Shown here: positions 1 through 8,253 of the stretch, piece by piece | How the letters are laid out: each line of letters begins with the position of its first letter | Position numbering within the stretch: the first letter of the stretch is position 1 | Assembly: GCF_016862075.1 (NCBI RefSeq) | Contig: NZ_BOMG01000035.1 | Coordinates: 147,226-211,225, forward strand | DNA from: Actinoplanes couchii | Lineage (GTDB): Bacteria; Actinomycetota; Actinomycetes; Mycobacteriales; Micromonosporaceae | Reading direction: 5' to 3' | DNA length: 64,000 bases | Program-made: the position numbers and the translations under genes | Notes under the pieces: model-generated | What the model was told of the DNA's origin: nothing | What the model saw: the letters and a program-made list of their open reading frames with translations, nothing else | Database searches by the model: none

Positions 1-401
1 AAGAGGCGGGGGCCGTGTTCGCCATCCTGCTGGCCGACGGTGAGCCGGGGCCGGATCGAGCGGACGTTGACGTTCATCGTACGGACGACGGTGTCCCTGA
101 CCTTGAGGGTTTCCGGGAAGTGCAGGCCGGTGTCCAGGAAGACCACGTCCACCCCGGGGGACACCCGGGAGAACAGGTGGGCGACCACGGCGTCGGCCAT
201 CGAGCTGGTGACGCAGAAGCGGGAGCCGAAGGTGTCGGTCGCCCACTTGGCGATCTCCTCGGCCGGCGCGCCCTCGAGAGCCTCGGCGGCGGCGAGGGCC
301 AGGGCCTCGAGTTCCGCGGGTTTCCGGCGGGTGAGGTCGGCGCCGGCAGCGGGTTCACCGAGGCTGATCAGGCTCAGACCGGAGGCGTTGAGAAGACTCA
401 T
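1..401 (-). CDS. cysH: Phosphoadenylyl/adenylyl-sulfate reductase, N-terminal part, runs off left edge
   Basis: Reduces activated sulfate (APS or PAPS) to sulfite in the cytoplasm, the step before NirA. About 133 N-terminal residues are visible: an opening helical segment, then FCVTSSMADAVVAHL, which matches the nucleotide-binding SSMAD motif of the family, then VVFLDTGLHFPET, the second strand of the PP-loop-like fold. The C-terminal cysteines (CC...CC) that separate APS from PAPS reductases lie outside the window, so substrate preference cannot be read. The ATG overlaps the stop of the upstream zinc-ribbon gene as ATGA, so translation is probably coupled. It is the last visible gene of the operon nirA, zinc ribbon, cysH. 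Truncation is by the window edge, not a mutation. Confidence 0.9.
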   Translation of the reverse strand, partial: MSLLNASGLSLISLGEPAAGADLTRRKPAELEALALAAAEALEGAPAEEIAKWATDTFGSRFCVTSSMADAVVAHLFSRVSPGVDVVFLDTGLHFPETLKVRDTVVRTMNVNVRSIRPRLTVGQQDGEHGPRL

Positions 402-553
402 TTGGCCACTCCCTTGGACAGCAGACCGATGAACTTGATCGAGAAGACGCGGGCGCAGGAGTGGCACTCCCACGCGCCGTGCGATGCCTCGTTGGGACGC
501 AGGTCCTCATCCCCGCAGTAGGGGCAGTACATCGGGGCCTGTCGCTCGCTCAT
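398..553 (-). CDS. Small zinc-ribbon protein between sulfite reductase and cysH (51 aa)
   Basis: A 51-residue protein with two CxxC pairs (CPYC at residues 10-13 and CHSC at 30-33), the layout of a single zinc ribbon or rubredoxin-like knuckle. It overlaps the nirA stop codon upstream and the cysH start downstream, both as ATGA, so all three genes are probably translationally coupled. From memory, similar short genes occur at this place in other actinomycete sulfite reductase operons. A role in metal or electron delivery to NirA or CysH is guesswork; only the motif and the coupling are seen. Confidence 0.8.
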   Translation of the reverse strand: MSERQAPMYCPYCGDEDLRPNEASHGAWECHSCARVFSIKFIGLLSKGVAK

Positions 554-2232
554 TTCAGGAGCTCCTCTTCGGCGCGGAGCACCCAGTTGGAGAACGTCTC
601 GCCGTCGGAGCGGCCGTCCAGGTAGTGCCGGGCGACGCGTTCCACGTACTCCGGAAGCTCTTCGGCGGTGGCCTTGAGACCGCGGACCTTGCGCCCGAAG
701 CCAGCCGTCTCGCCCTTGGCCATGCCGAGGGCGCCGCCGAGGTGGATCTGGAAGCCCTCGACCTGCTCACCATGTTTGTTCATGACGAGCTGGCCCTTGA
801 GGCCGATGTCGGCGACCTGGGTGCGGGCGCACGCGTTGGGGCATCCGTTGATGTGGATGGAGAGGTCGGCGTCGAAGTCCTTGAGCCGGTCCTCCAGCCG
901 GGCGACCAGCTCCTCGCCGCGGGCCTTGGTCTCGACGATGGCCAGCTTGCAGTACTCGATGCCGGTGCAGGCCATGGTCCCGCGGCGGAAGGCCGAGGGA
1001 CGGGCCTCCAGCCCGATGGCCCGGAGGCCGGTGATGAACGGTTCCACCTGGTCGTCGGCGATGTCCAGAACGAGCAATTTCTGGTACGCGGTGAGCCGCA
1101 CCCGGTCCGACCCGTGCGCCTCGACCAGATCGGCGAGCTTGCTGAGCTGGGTTCCGGAGGAACGGCCGACGACCGGGGCGGCGCCGATGTAGTTGCGGCC
1201 GTCCTGCTGCTTGTGCACGCCGATGTGGTCCAGCGGCTTCTCCGGCAGCTCGGGCGCCGGGCCGTCGAGCAGGGCCCGCCCGAGGTACTCCTTCTCCAGG
1301 ACCTCGCGGAACTTCTCCACGCCCCAGTCGGCGAGCAGGAACTTCAGGCGGGCGCGGTGCCGCAGCCGGCGGTAGCCGTAGTCGCGGAAGATGCCGACGA
1401 CACCCTCCCAGACGTCCGGGATGTCCTCCAGCGGCACCCAGACGCCGAGCCGCTCGGCCAGGCGCGGGTTGGTGGACAGGCCGCCGCCGACCCACAGGTC
1501 GAAGCCGGGGCCGTGGTCCGGGTGCACCACACCGACCAGGGAGATGTCGTTGGCCTGGTACGGCCCGTCGGGCAGCCAGGAGATGACCGACTTGAACTTG
1601 CGGGGCAGGTTCGAGTAGCGGGGGTCGCCGACATAACGCTTGACGATCTCGTCGATGGCCGGGGTCGCGTCGATGACCTCGTCGACCGCCACACCGGCGA
1701 CCGGGCTGCCGAGCACGACGCGGGGGCAGTCGCCGCACGCCTCGGTGGTCTGCAGTCCGACCGCTTCGAGACGGCGCCAGATCTCCGGCACGTCCTCGAC
1801 CCGGATCCAGTGCAGCTGGATGTTCTGCCGGTCGGTGATGTCGGCGCTGTCCCGGCCGAACTCGGTGGAGATCTCGGCGATGGCGCGCAGCTGGGCCAGG
1901 TTCAGCGAGCCGGCGTCACAGCGGACCCGGAGCATGAAGTACTCGTCCTCGAGCTCCTCCGGCTCCAGCACCGCGGTGCGGCCGCCGTCGATCCCGGCCT
2001 TGCGCTGGGTGTAGAGCCCCCACCAGCGGAACCGGCCGCGCAGGTCGGCGGGGTCGATCGAGGAGAAGCCACCGTGCGCGTAGATGTTCTCGATCCGCGC
2101 CCGGACGTTCAGCGGGTTGTCGTCCTTCTTGCTGCGCTCGTTGGGGTTGAGCGGCTCGCGATGTCCGAGCGCCCACTGACCCTCACCACGCGCCTTACGC
2201 GGGCGGGCGGCGGCAGTGTTTCCAATCGCCAT
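550..2232 (-). CDS. nirA: Ferredoxin-dependent sulfite reductase (siroheme, 4Fe-4S)
   Basis: Six-electron reduction of sulfite to sulfide, 560 aa. The siroheme/[4Fe-4S] ligands are visible as CTGIEYC near residue 421 and NGCPNACARTQ near 463, giving the C-x5-C...C-x3-C pattern. Tyr51 (ENIYAHGG) and a cysteine near 165 (TEACGDCP) stand where M. tuberculosis NirA forms its Tyr-Cys active-site crosslink, which favours sulfite over nitrite. The ATG at 2232 was chosen over an upstream in-frame start at 2286 because GGAGG lies about 9 nt upstream and the protein then begins MAIGN. A leader peptide ORF precedes it by 132 nt. It is first in an operon with the zinc-ribbon gene and cysH. Confidence 0.95.
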   Translation of the reverse strand: MAIGNTAAARPRKARGEGQWALGHREPLNPNERSKKDDNPLNVRARIENIYAHGGFSSIDPADLRGRFRWWGLYTQRKAGIDGGRTAVLEPEELEDEYFMLRVRCDAGSLNLAQLRAIAEISTEFGRDSADITDRQNIQLHWIRVEDVPEIWRRLEAVGLQTTEACGDCPRVVLGSPVAGVAVDEVIDATPAIDEIVKRYVGDPRYSNLPRKFKSVISWLPDGPYQANDISLVGVVHPDHGPGFDLWVGGGLSTNPRLAERLGVWVPLEDIPDVWEGVVGIFRDYGYRRLRHRARLKFLLADWGVEKFREVLEKEYLGRALLDGPAPELPEKPLDHIGVHKQQDGRNYIGAAPVVGRSSGTQLSKLADLVEAHGSDRVRLTAYQKLLVLDIADDQVEPFITGLRAIGLEARPSAFRRGTMACTGIEYCKLAIVETKARGEELVARLEDRLKDFDADLSIHINGCPNACARTQVADIGLKGQLVMNKHGEQVEGFQIHLGGALGMAKGETAGFGRKVRGLKATAEELPEYVERVARHYLDGRSDGETFSNWVLRAEEELLK

Positions 2233-2252
2233 CTCGGCGGTCCTCCGGGGTT

Positions 2253-2287
2253 CGTGAGCGTTTCGTGGGCGTGACGATCCGCTCACG
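2253..2287 (-). promoter_or_regulatory. Hairpin just upstream of the nirA ribosome-binding site
   Basis: CGTGAGCG at 2253-2260 is complementary to CGCTCACG at 2280-2287, giving an 8-bp stem with a 19-nt loop. It lies in the untranslated stretch between the leader peptide stop and the nirA Shine-Dalgarno. There is no T-run, so it does not look like a plain terminator. It may take part in leader-peptide control of nirA (inference). Confidence 0.4.
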
Positions 2288-2364
2288 GCCCTGGGAGGCT
2301 CGTGACATCTGTGTCAGGAGTGGGCCCGGCGGTCGAGCACCCGGAAAATAGAAATCGGGCGTCG

Positions 2365-2451
2365 TCAGAAAGCCGGACACATGGCGCTGCGGACACGGCC
2401 GTAGTCAACGTGGCGGCGGGCCACGAAGCGGCGGTCAACAGCAGCGGTCAT
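2365..2451 (-). CDS. Putative cysteine-responsive leader peptide of the nirA-cysH operon (28 aa)
   Basis: A 28-codon ORF starting at ATG 2451, with AGAGG about 10 nt upstream, and ending at TGA 2365. Its core reads RRHVDYGRVRSAMC, followed by PAF and stop. This matches the RRHVDL-R-SALC signature of short leader peptides that precede sulfur-assimilation operons in actinomycetes. In that family, slow decoding of the near-terminal cysteine codon is thought to sense cysteine supply and relieve attenuation of downstream genes. Here the single Cys codon is the fourth from the end. The 132-nt gap to nirA holds a hairpin. Motif, position and orientation all fit; the mechanism is inferred. Confidence 0.8.
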   Translation of the reverse strand: MTAAVDRRFVARRHVDYGRVRSAMCPAF

Positions 2452-2515
2452 GTCGGCAAGCCTCTCACGCCCGGCGATTCTCGGCCAGCGCGGTCCAGAT
2501 TTCGGGAGTGTGCCG

Positions 2516-2543
2516 TGTTACACAACGCCAACATCTTGTAACA
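2516..2543. promoter_or_regulatory. Inverted repeat TGTTAC-N16-GTAACA between divergent genes
   Basis: Two 6-bp arms at 2516-2521 and 2538-2543 lie between the start of the minus-strand leader/nirA operon and the plus-strand membrane gene at 2591. Size, symmetry and place suit a dimeric repressor or activator site. On the minus strand the same bases could form a promoter (TGTTAC, 17 bp, TAACAC). No regulator is identified. Confidence 0.35.
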
Positions 2544-2590
2544 GTTGGCTTCTAAGCTGTATCGCCACCCGCGGTTACCATGCCTGCACG

Positions 2591-3712
2591 GTGAGAAATC
2601 GATTCTGGTCCTTGGCCCCGTCGCTCCTGCCCGGCGTCGCGATGCTGGCGATCGGGCGGATCGGGCTGCTCACCCCACTGCCCGGCCCGGACGAGGGCAC
2701 CGGCGCCGCGAGCGCCGCCATGATCATCGATCTCGGTCGTGACCAGGACTCCGGGCGGCTGGCCTACCATCTGTTCCTGCACTACTGGACGGTGCTGACC
2801 GGTGACTCCCTCGCGATGCAGCGCCTGCCGTCCCTGATCGCCGTCGCGCTGGCCGCCGCCCTCACCGGCGAACTCGGCCGCCGGCTGCTCACCCCCGGCG
2901 CCGGGCTCTGCGCCGGACTGCTGCTGGTCTCGCTGCCGATCGTCAACCGGGCCGCCCAGGGCGCCGAGCCGTGGGGGCCGGCGCTGTTCCTCGCGACACT
3001 CGCGACCCTGCTGCTCTACCTGGCGATGGACCGGCCCGGCTGGGTGCGCTGGCTGGGGTACGGCACCGCGGTGGCCCTGACCGGTCTGGCCCACCCGGCG
3101 GCGCTGCTGATCCTGGCCGGGCACTCGTGGACGGTCTTCTCCCGGTGGCGGCTCAGCCGGGAACGCGCCCTGTTCTGGTGGTTCCCGGTGACGGTGCTGT
3201 CCCTCGTACCGCCGGCGCCGTTGCTCTCCCTCGGGGTGCGCCAGCACACCGGCCTCTTCACCTGGCATCCGGGCACGCCCTGGGACCTGGCCCGCGCCGC
3301 CCCCGCGGAGTTCTTCGGCTCGCTCACCGCCGGGCTGGTGCTGATCGGCCTGGCGCTGGCCGCCCGGTGGACCGACCGGGAGCTGCTGCGCGAACTGACC
3401 GCGCTCGCCGTGCTGCCCCCGCTGCTGCTGCTCGCGGCGTCGTTCCTGACCGGGCCGCTGCGGGCGCCCCGGCACGTGCTGATCGCCCTGCCCGCGGTGG
3501 CGCTCTGCGCGGCGGCCGCGGTCCGCGGGTTACGGCTGCGCACGCTGATCGCGGTGGTGCTGGTGGCCGCGCTCGGCGTCCCCGGGCAGCACGCCGTCCG
3601 GCGGGCCGACGGCCACCTGGTCACCGCGTACCGAGCGGCACCACCAGGACCGCCTCGGTGCCGCCGCCGGCCCGGTTGCGCAGCTCGATGCTGCCGCGCA
3701 GCTCCCCGGTAG
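2591..3712 (+). CDS. Polytopic membrane protein, GT39-like glycosyltransferase
   Basis: An integral membrane protein of about 373 aa with roughly nine or ten hydrophobic segments. Near the N-terminus, GPDEGTGAASAAMI resembles the acidic first-loop motif of dolichyl/polyprenyl-phosphate sugar mannosyltransferases (GT39/ArnT type), so transfer of a sugar from a polyprenyl donor outside the membrane is plausible but not shown. GTG 2591 is the first start that leads straight into the hydrophobic region; no good ribosome site is seen. The last 30 or so codons overlap the 3' end of the convergent sensor kinase gene by 92 bp and read as Arg/Cys/Pro-rich sequence unlike the rest, so the true C-terminus may have been lost or shifted. 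Confidence 0.65.
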   Translation: MRNRFWSLAPSLLPGVAMLAIGRIGLLTPLPGPDEGTGAASAAMIIDLGRDQDSGRLAYHLFLHYWTVLTGDSLAMQRLPSLIAVALAAALTGELGRRLLTPGAGLCAGLLLVSLPIVNRAAQGAEPWGPALFLATLATLLLYLAMDRPGWVRWLGYGTAVALTGLAHPAALLILAGHSWTVFSRWRLSRERALFWWFPVTVLSLVPPAPLLSLGVRQHTGLFTWHPGTPWDLARAAPAEFFGSLTAGLVLIGLALAARWTDRELLRELTALAVLPPLLLLAASFLTGPLRAPRHVLIALPAVALCAAAAVRGLRLRTLIAVVLVAALGVPGQHAVRRADGHLVTAYRAAPPGPPRCRRRPGCAARCCRAAPR

Positions 3713-5168
3713 CCAGCGCCCGGACGATCTGCAGACCGAGCCGCTTGCCGCCCTCGGCCTTGAACCCGTCCGGCAGGCCCTGACCGTTGTCGGCCACCGT
3801 GACGTGCAACTGCTTGCGGAACCGGTGCGCGGAGACCACCACCTCGCCGGGGCTGTCCGGGATCACCGGCTCGGCATCGTCGTCCTCGGGCGCCGGGAAC
3901 CCGTGCTCCACCGCGTTGATCAGCAGCTCGTTGAGCACCATCACCAGGGAGGTCGCGATCTCGGCCGGGAGCACCCCGAACGTGCCCTCGCGGCGCATCC
4001 GGACCGGGAAACTGGTGGCGGCGACCTCGGTGGCGGCGGTGGCGACCCGGTCCACGATGCCGTCGAACTCGACCGCCTCGTCACTGGACATCGAGAGGGT
4101 CTCGTGGACCAGCGCTATCGACGCGACCCGCCGCACCGACTCCTCCAGCGCCATCCGCGCCTCCGGGGCGTCCACCCGGCGGGCCTGCAGGCGCAGCAGC
4201 GCGGCCACGGTCTGCAGGTTGTTCTTCACCCGGTGGTGGATCTCCCGGATGGTGGCGTCCTTGGTCATCAGCGCGCGCTCCCGGCGGCGCACCTCGGTCA
4301 CGTCCCGAACCAGGACCAAGGCGCCGATCGGCACCCCGGCGGGCAGCAGCGGCAGCGCCCGGGTGAGCACCGTCGCGCCGCGCGCCTCGATCTCCATCCG
4401 GGCCGGGAACTCGCCGCGCAGCGAGGACAGGATCCGCTCGGCGGCGTCGTTGCCCTCCAGCGGGTCGCCGGACAGCCGGCTGGACAGTTTCGCCAGCTCC
4501 TCGCCGACCAGGTGGGCGTTGAAACCGAGCCGCCGGTACGCCGACTGCGCGTTGGGGCTGGCGTAGGTGACCTTGCCGGACGCGTCCAGCCGGATCAGCC
4601 CGTCGCCGACCCGGGGCGCCGAGGTGATCTCCCCCGGGTGCCGGGGCGGCGGGAACGTGCCGTCGGCGACCATCTGTGCCAGGTCGTCGGCGGTGGTCAG
4701 GTAGTTGAGCTCCAGCTGGCTGGGGGTGCGCGCGGTGCTCAGGTTGGTGTCCCGGCCGATCACCGCGATCACCTCGCTGAAGCCCTCCTCCAGATCGGTC
4801 TCGTCCCGGCGGCGCACCGGGATGGCCTCGTGGCGGGCGGGGGTGTCCCCGTACCAGACCGGGTCGCCCTCCCGCCAGATCCGCTCCTGGGTCAGGGCCA
4901 CCTCGAGATGCGCCACCTCCGGCCCGCCGACGATCTTGCCGACCTGGTCGTCCTGGTACGCGGTGGGCGCGGTGACCGGCCGCACCTGGGCGACGCAGAG
5001 GAACTCGCGGGGTTTCCGCGGATCCCCCTTGATCGGCACCCAGAGCAGCAGGTCGGCGAAGGACAGGTCGGACAGCAACAACCAGTCGCCGGCGAGCCGG
5101 TGCAGGTGGTCGATGTCGCCGGCGTTGAGGGTGGTGTGCTCCTCGACGAGATCACGCAGCGTGGACAC
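3621..5168 (-). CDS. pdtaS: Cytosolic sensor histidine kinase, PdtaS-like
   Basis: A 515-aa soluble kinase with no membrane segment. An N-terminal GAF-like sensor domain (about 1-145) is followed by a PAS domain (about 180-290), a HisKA_2 phosphoacceptor helix IREIHHRVKNNLQTV with the His near 309, and a HATPase domain with N-box NELLINAVEHG and DNGQGLPDG. This is the architecture and length of mycobacterial PdtaS, which phosphorylates the RNA-binding antiterminator PdtaR and belongs to a copper/nitric oxide-responsive pathway. No pdtaR is in the window. In M. tuberculosis pdtaS also lies a few genes from the TB7.3, rshA and sigH cluster, supporting orthology. Confidence 0.85.
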   Translation of the reverse strand: MSTLRDLVEEHTTLNAGDIDHLHRLAGDWLLLSDLSFADLLLWVPIKGDPRKPREFLCVAQVRPVTAPTAYQDDQVGKIVGGPEVAHLEVALTQERIWREGDPVWYGDTPARHEAIPVRRRDETDLEEGFSEVIAVIGRDTNLSTARTPSQLELNYLTTADDLAQMVADGTFPPPRHPGEITSAPRVGDGLIRLDASGKVTYASPNAQSAYRRLGFNAHLVGEELAKLSSRLSGDPLEGNDAAERILSSLRGEFPARMEIEARGATVLTRALPLLPAGVPIGALVLVRDVTEVRRRERALMTKDATIREIHHRVKNNLQTVAALLRLQARRVDAPEARMALEESVRRVASIALVHETLSMSSDEAVEFDGIVDRVATAATEVAATSFPVRMRREGTFGVLPAEIATSLVMVLNELLINAVEHGFPAPEDDDAEPVIPDSPGEVVVSAHRFRKQLHVTVADNGQGLPDGFKAEGGKRLGLQIVRALATGELRGSIELRNRAGGGTEAVLVVPLGTR

Positions 5169-5183
5169 GAGCCCAGCTTATTT

Positions 5184-6239
5184 CTAAAGCGTGGTGGTTA
5201 CCTTCTTCAGGCCCCGAGGAGAGTCGGGATCTTCGCCACGTGCCAGGGCCAGCGAGAGCGCCAGCTGCTGCAGCGGCAGGATGTCCAGCAGCGGCGAGTA
5301 GCGCTCGTCGACGGCCGGGACGGCGAGCCGGGCCGAGGCGCCCGGCACGTCGGCCGCACCGATCGTCACCACGTCGGCCCGCCGGTCGCTGAGCCGGGTG
5401 ACCACGTCGCGCATCGACTGCCCGCCGGGGCCCTCACCGACGACCGCCAGCACCGGCACGTCCGGGTCGGCCATCGCGAGCGGGCCGTGCAGCAGGTCGG
5501 CGCCGGAGAAACTGAGCGCCGGCAGGTACGACGTCTCCATCAGCTTGAGCGCGGTCTCCCGGGCGGTCGGGTACGCATAGCCCCGGCCGGTGGTGACCAG
5601 GCTGGACGCGAACCGGTAGCGCTGGGCCAGCTCGGTGGCCGACGGGTCGGTCAGGGTCTTCTCGGCGAGCCGGGGCAGCTCGTCGAGGGCGGCCCGCTCC
5701 TCGGCCGGCAGGTGACCGTCACCGGCCCGGATGCCCTCGACCAGCATCAGCAGCGCGAGCAGCTCGGCGGTGTAGCTCTTGGTGGCGGCGACCGCCCGCT
5801 CGTGCCCGGCGACCACGTCGATCGACAGCTCGGCGGCCTGCGCCAGCGGCGACGACGGGTTGTTGGTGACGGCCAGGGTGAGGGCGCCGGTCTCCCGCGC
5901 CACGCTCATCACGCCGGCCAGGTCGGGGGATCCGCCGCTCTGGCTGACGCCGACCACCAGCGTGCCGGTCAGGTCGGGGCGGGCGCCGTAGAGGGTGATC
6001 GCGCTCGGCGAGGCGCTGGCCACCGGCAGGCCCAGCCGGATCTCGGCCAGGTAGGCGGCGTAGAGCGCGGCGTGGTCGGAGGTGCCCCGGCCGACGAAGA
6101 GGATGCTGCGCGGCGCTCGGCGGGCGACCTCGGCGGCCACCGCGGCGATCGCGCCGGCCGACTCCGTCTCCAGCAATCGCGCGAAACCGGCCGGTTGTTC
6201 CGCGATGTCCGTGGACATCCCCAAGCCTCGCTGCGTCAC
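5184..6239 (-). CDS. Double SIS-domain sugar-phosphate isomerase/deaminase-like protein
   Basis: A 351-aa protein with two sugar isomerase domains but no glutaminase domain, so it is not a full GlmS. The first SIS domain shows ILFVGRGTSDHAALYAAY and VGVSQSGGSPDL; the second shows VTTGRGYAYPTARETALKL and LSFSGADLLHGPLA. Such short GlmS-like proteins act as glucosamine-6-phosphate deaminases (NagB-II) or as deglycases on amino sugar phosphates; the exact substrate cannot be read. GTG 6239 is chosen because AAGGAGG sits 6 nt upstream; the alternative ATG (MSTDI) is seven codons later. It is divergent from the TPR gene at 6368. Confidence 0.8.
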   Translation of the reverse strand: MTQRGLGMSTDIAEQPAGFARLLETESAGAIAAVAAEVARRAPRSILFVGRGTSDHAALYAAYLAEIRLGLPVASASPSAITLYGARPDLTGTLVVGVSQSGGSPDLAGVMSVARETGALTLAVTNNPSSPLAQAAELSIDVVAGHERAVAATKSYTAELLALLMLVEGIRAGDGHLPAEERAALDELPRLAEKTLTDPSATELAQRYRFASSLVTTGRGYAYPTARETALKLMETSYLPALSFSGADLLHGPLAMADPDVPVLAVVGEGPGGQSMRDVVTRLSDRRADVVTIGAADVPGASARLAVPAVDERYSPLLDILPLQQLALSLALARGEDPDSPRGLKKVTTTL

Positions 6240-6367
6240 GAGAATCCTCCTTTTGCTCGTTAGGTGCTCAGTCTTGCAAGAATCAGCTCGAAGAGTCAAG
6301 GTTTCGTGCACTAACGCGCAAACGCGAGGACTGACAATCGACCGCGGTTCCCATAAGGTCTTCACTC

Positions 6368-7906
6368 GTGGATTCCCCCTCGGCCCGCCGTGATGTCGCG
6401 CGCGCTCGCGAAGCCCTCGAGCGCGGTGAAACCATGCAGGCGGCAGGCCATCTCGCCGCCGCTCTGGGGCACGCCCCAGCCCTCCCCGAGATCCACGAAC
6501 TGCTCGGCCGGCTGGCCGTCCGGTCCGGTGGCGGGCTGGACCTCTTCCCGGTGGAACCACACGCCCCGGCCGGCCGGCTCGCCGCCCGCGCCCACCTGCT
6601 CGCCGCCGCCGGGCGCCCCGAGGAAGGCCTGCCCCTGCTCGCCGCGGCCAGCGGCACCACCCCGGCACAGCACTGGGCCGGCGTCCCGTGGGTGGCCGAC
6701 CCCACCCTCGGCCCCCGGATCGAGCCGGGCCTGCTCGCCCGGACCGTCATGCGGCTCTGCACCGCGGTCGGCGATCCCGCGCCGGCCACCACCGTGACGT
6801 CGCTGCGGCCGTACCTCACCGTGGTCCGGCACGCCGTCGACGCGCACGGCGAGCACGCGATGCTGCTCGGGGCCGGCTCGGCGCTGGCGCGCCGGCTCGG
6901 CGAGGTCCGACTGGCGGTGGAATGGGCCGGGCGGGGCGCTCGGGCACAGCCGTCCAAGCTGGGCGAGATCTGGTTGGGGTACGCCTACCGCAGCGCCGGC
7001 CGGATGCCGGAAGCCCTGGCCGCTCTGCGCCGGGCCGTCGCCTACGACCCGGACGACCTCTCCGTCTACGCCGACGTGGCGGCCACCCTGGCCGACCTGG
7101 GCCGCCTCGACGAGGCGCTGCGCTGGACCGAGCTGGCCCTGGAGCGCGACCCGGACTTCGACTGCGTCGTGCACACCGCGCACCGGCTGCGCCACCGGGC
7201 CGACGGCGACGTCGAGCACCTGGTCGCCCTGGCCGACTTCGTCCGCGACCACCCGGACGACGCACACGAGCACACCGACCTGGAGGAGTGCTGCCGCAAC
7301 GCGGCGTGGCTCGGCGGCCTGCCGTCCGGGACACCACTGCCGGCCGGCCGGGCGCCGGTCAACGCGCAGCCCTCCGCCGACGCCCTGCACCGGCTCCAGC
7401 GGGTCTCCGGCCCGGCCTGGCCGCACCCGCCGGGCGCCTACGACCGGGCCCTCGGCCTGGTGCTGGTCGAGCCGTGGGAGCTGCTGGCCCTGCTGGCCCA
7501 CCCGGAGACGGCACGGGCCGAGCAGCAGGACGGTCTGGAGGTGTGGGCCTGTCTCGGGCTGCTGCACCACGGCACCGACGAGCCCTGGCTGGACTCCAGC
7601 CGCCGGCGTCTGCTGCTCGGGCTGCTCGACGGCGAGGTCGACCGGGTGACCCAGGCCGCGCTCTTCGCCATGGTCGCCTATGCCTGGGTGGATCCGGAGG
7701 CGCGCGAGGACGTCGCCGCCGTGGTGGCCGCCCGGCTCACCGAGACCGCCTCCGGGGCGAACGCGCGGGCGGTCGCCGAGCTGGCTCTCGCCGCGCCGGG
7801 CCTGGACCGGCCGACCCGGGAGCTGGCCGCGGCCACCATCCGGGTTCCGGCCGCCCCGCGCCAGCGCGGACGAGGCCGCTCTTTACTGCGCTGGCGACGC
7901 GACTAG
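6368..7906 (+). CDS. TPR-repeat protein of unknown function
   Basis: A 512-aa soluble protein. The clearest helical repeats lie at about 190-275, where consecutive 34-residue units carry the TPR pattern of A, Y and P positions (EIWLGYAYRSAGRMPEALAA, then VYADVAATLADLGRLDEALR). N- and C-terminal parts are alpha-helical and Ala/Leu-rich without a catalytic motif. GTG 6368 is the first codon of the open frame, with no clear ribosome site, so the transcript may be leaderless. The 3' end overlaps the convergent biotinyl gene by 4 bp. Probably a scaffold; nothing in the sequence names a partner. Confidence 0.75.
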   Translation: MDSPSARRDVARAREALERGETMQAAGHLAAALGHAPALPEIHELLGRLAVRSGGGLDLFPVEPHAPAGRLAARAHLLAAAGRPEEGLPLLAAASGTTPAQHWAGVPWVADPTLGPRIEPGLLARTVMRLCTAVGDPAPATTVTSLRPYLTVVRHAVDAHGEHAMLLGAGSALARRLGEVRLAVEWAGRGARAQPSKLGEIWLGYAYRSAGRMPEALAALRRAVAYDPDDLSVYADVAATLADLGRLDEALRWTELALERDPDFDCVVHTAHRLRHRADGDVEHLVALADFVRDHPDDAHEHTDLEECCRNAAWLGGLPSGTPLPAGRAPVNAQPSADALHRLQRVSGPAWPHPPGAYDRALGLVLVEPWELLALLAHPETARAEQQDGLEVWACLGLLHHGTDEPWLDSSRRRLLLGLLDGEVDRVTQAALFAMVAYAWVDPEAREDVAAVVAARLTETASGANARAVAELALAAPGLDRPTRELAAATIRVPAAPRQRGRGRSLLRWRRD

Positions 7907-8118
7907 CTGATCACCGCGATCAGATCGCCCTCTTGCACCACGTCGCCCTCGTTGACCTTGAGTTCGGCGACCGTGCCGTCGTGCTCGGCCAGCACCGGGA
8001 TCTCCATCTTCATCGATTCGAGGATGACGAGCGTGTCCCCCTCGGCGACGGTGGCGCCGGGCGCCGTCACGACTTTCCACACGTTGGCCACCATCTCGGC
8101 CCGGATCTCGTCCGCCAT
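7903..8118 (-). CDS. Biotinyl/lipoyl attachment-domain protein, TB7.3-like (71 aa)
   Basis: A free-standing biotin carrier domain of 71 residues with the canonical ESMKMEIPV motif, whose lysine accepts biotin, and the paired glycines of the barrel (EGDTLVILE, EGDLIAVIS). It matches mycobacterial TB7.3 (Rv3221c) in length and ends with the same residues as I recall them. ATG 8118 is chosen over one in-frame seven codons upstream because GGAGG lies at a usable distance and this gives 71 aa. It presumably carries biotin for an acyl-CoA carboxylase encoded elsewhere. As in M. tuberculosis it is close to the sigH/rshA pair. Confidence 0.9.
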   Translation of the reverse strand: MADEIRAEMVANVWKVVTAPGATVAEGDTLVILESMKMEIPVLAEHDGTVAELKVNEGDVVQEGDLIAVIS

Positions 8119-8253
8119 GGGTCCAACCACCTCCCTCATCAGCTTCCGGTGAGGTCATCAAATCACGGATCGGGCGCGGGTAGGTCCGGCCCGGCGCGGC
8201 GGGCCCACTACGATCGGCAGCGGAGTTTCACGCACCACGGAAGGAGTGCCGAC

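Noticed and set aside
484..2274. 596-codon open frame on the plus strand
   Set aside because: Antisense shadow of nirA; its product is a GC-driven string of A, V, D, G and L with no motif.
3804..6263. 819-codon open frame on the plus strand across pdtaS and the SIS gene
   Set aside because: Antisense to two clear genes; composition is Arg/His/Gly/Gln-rich with no domain.
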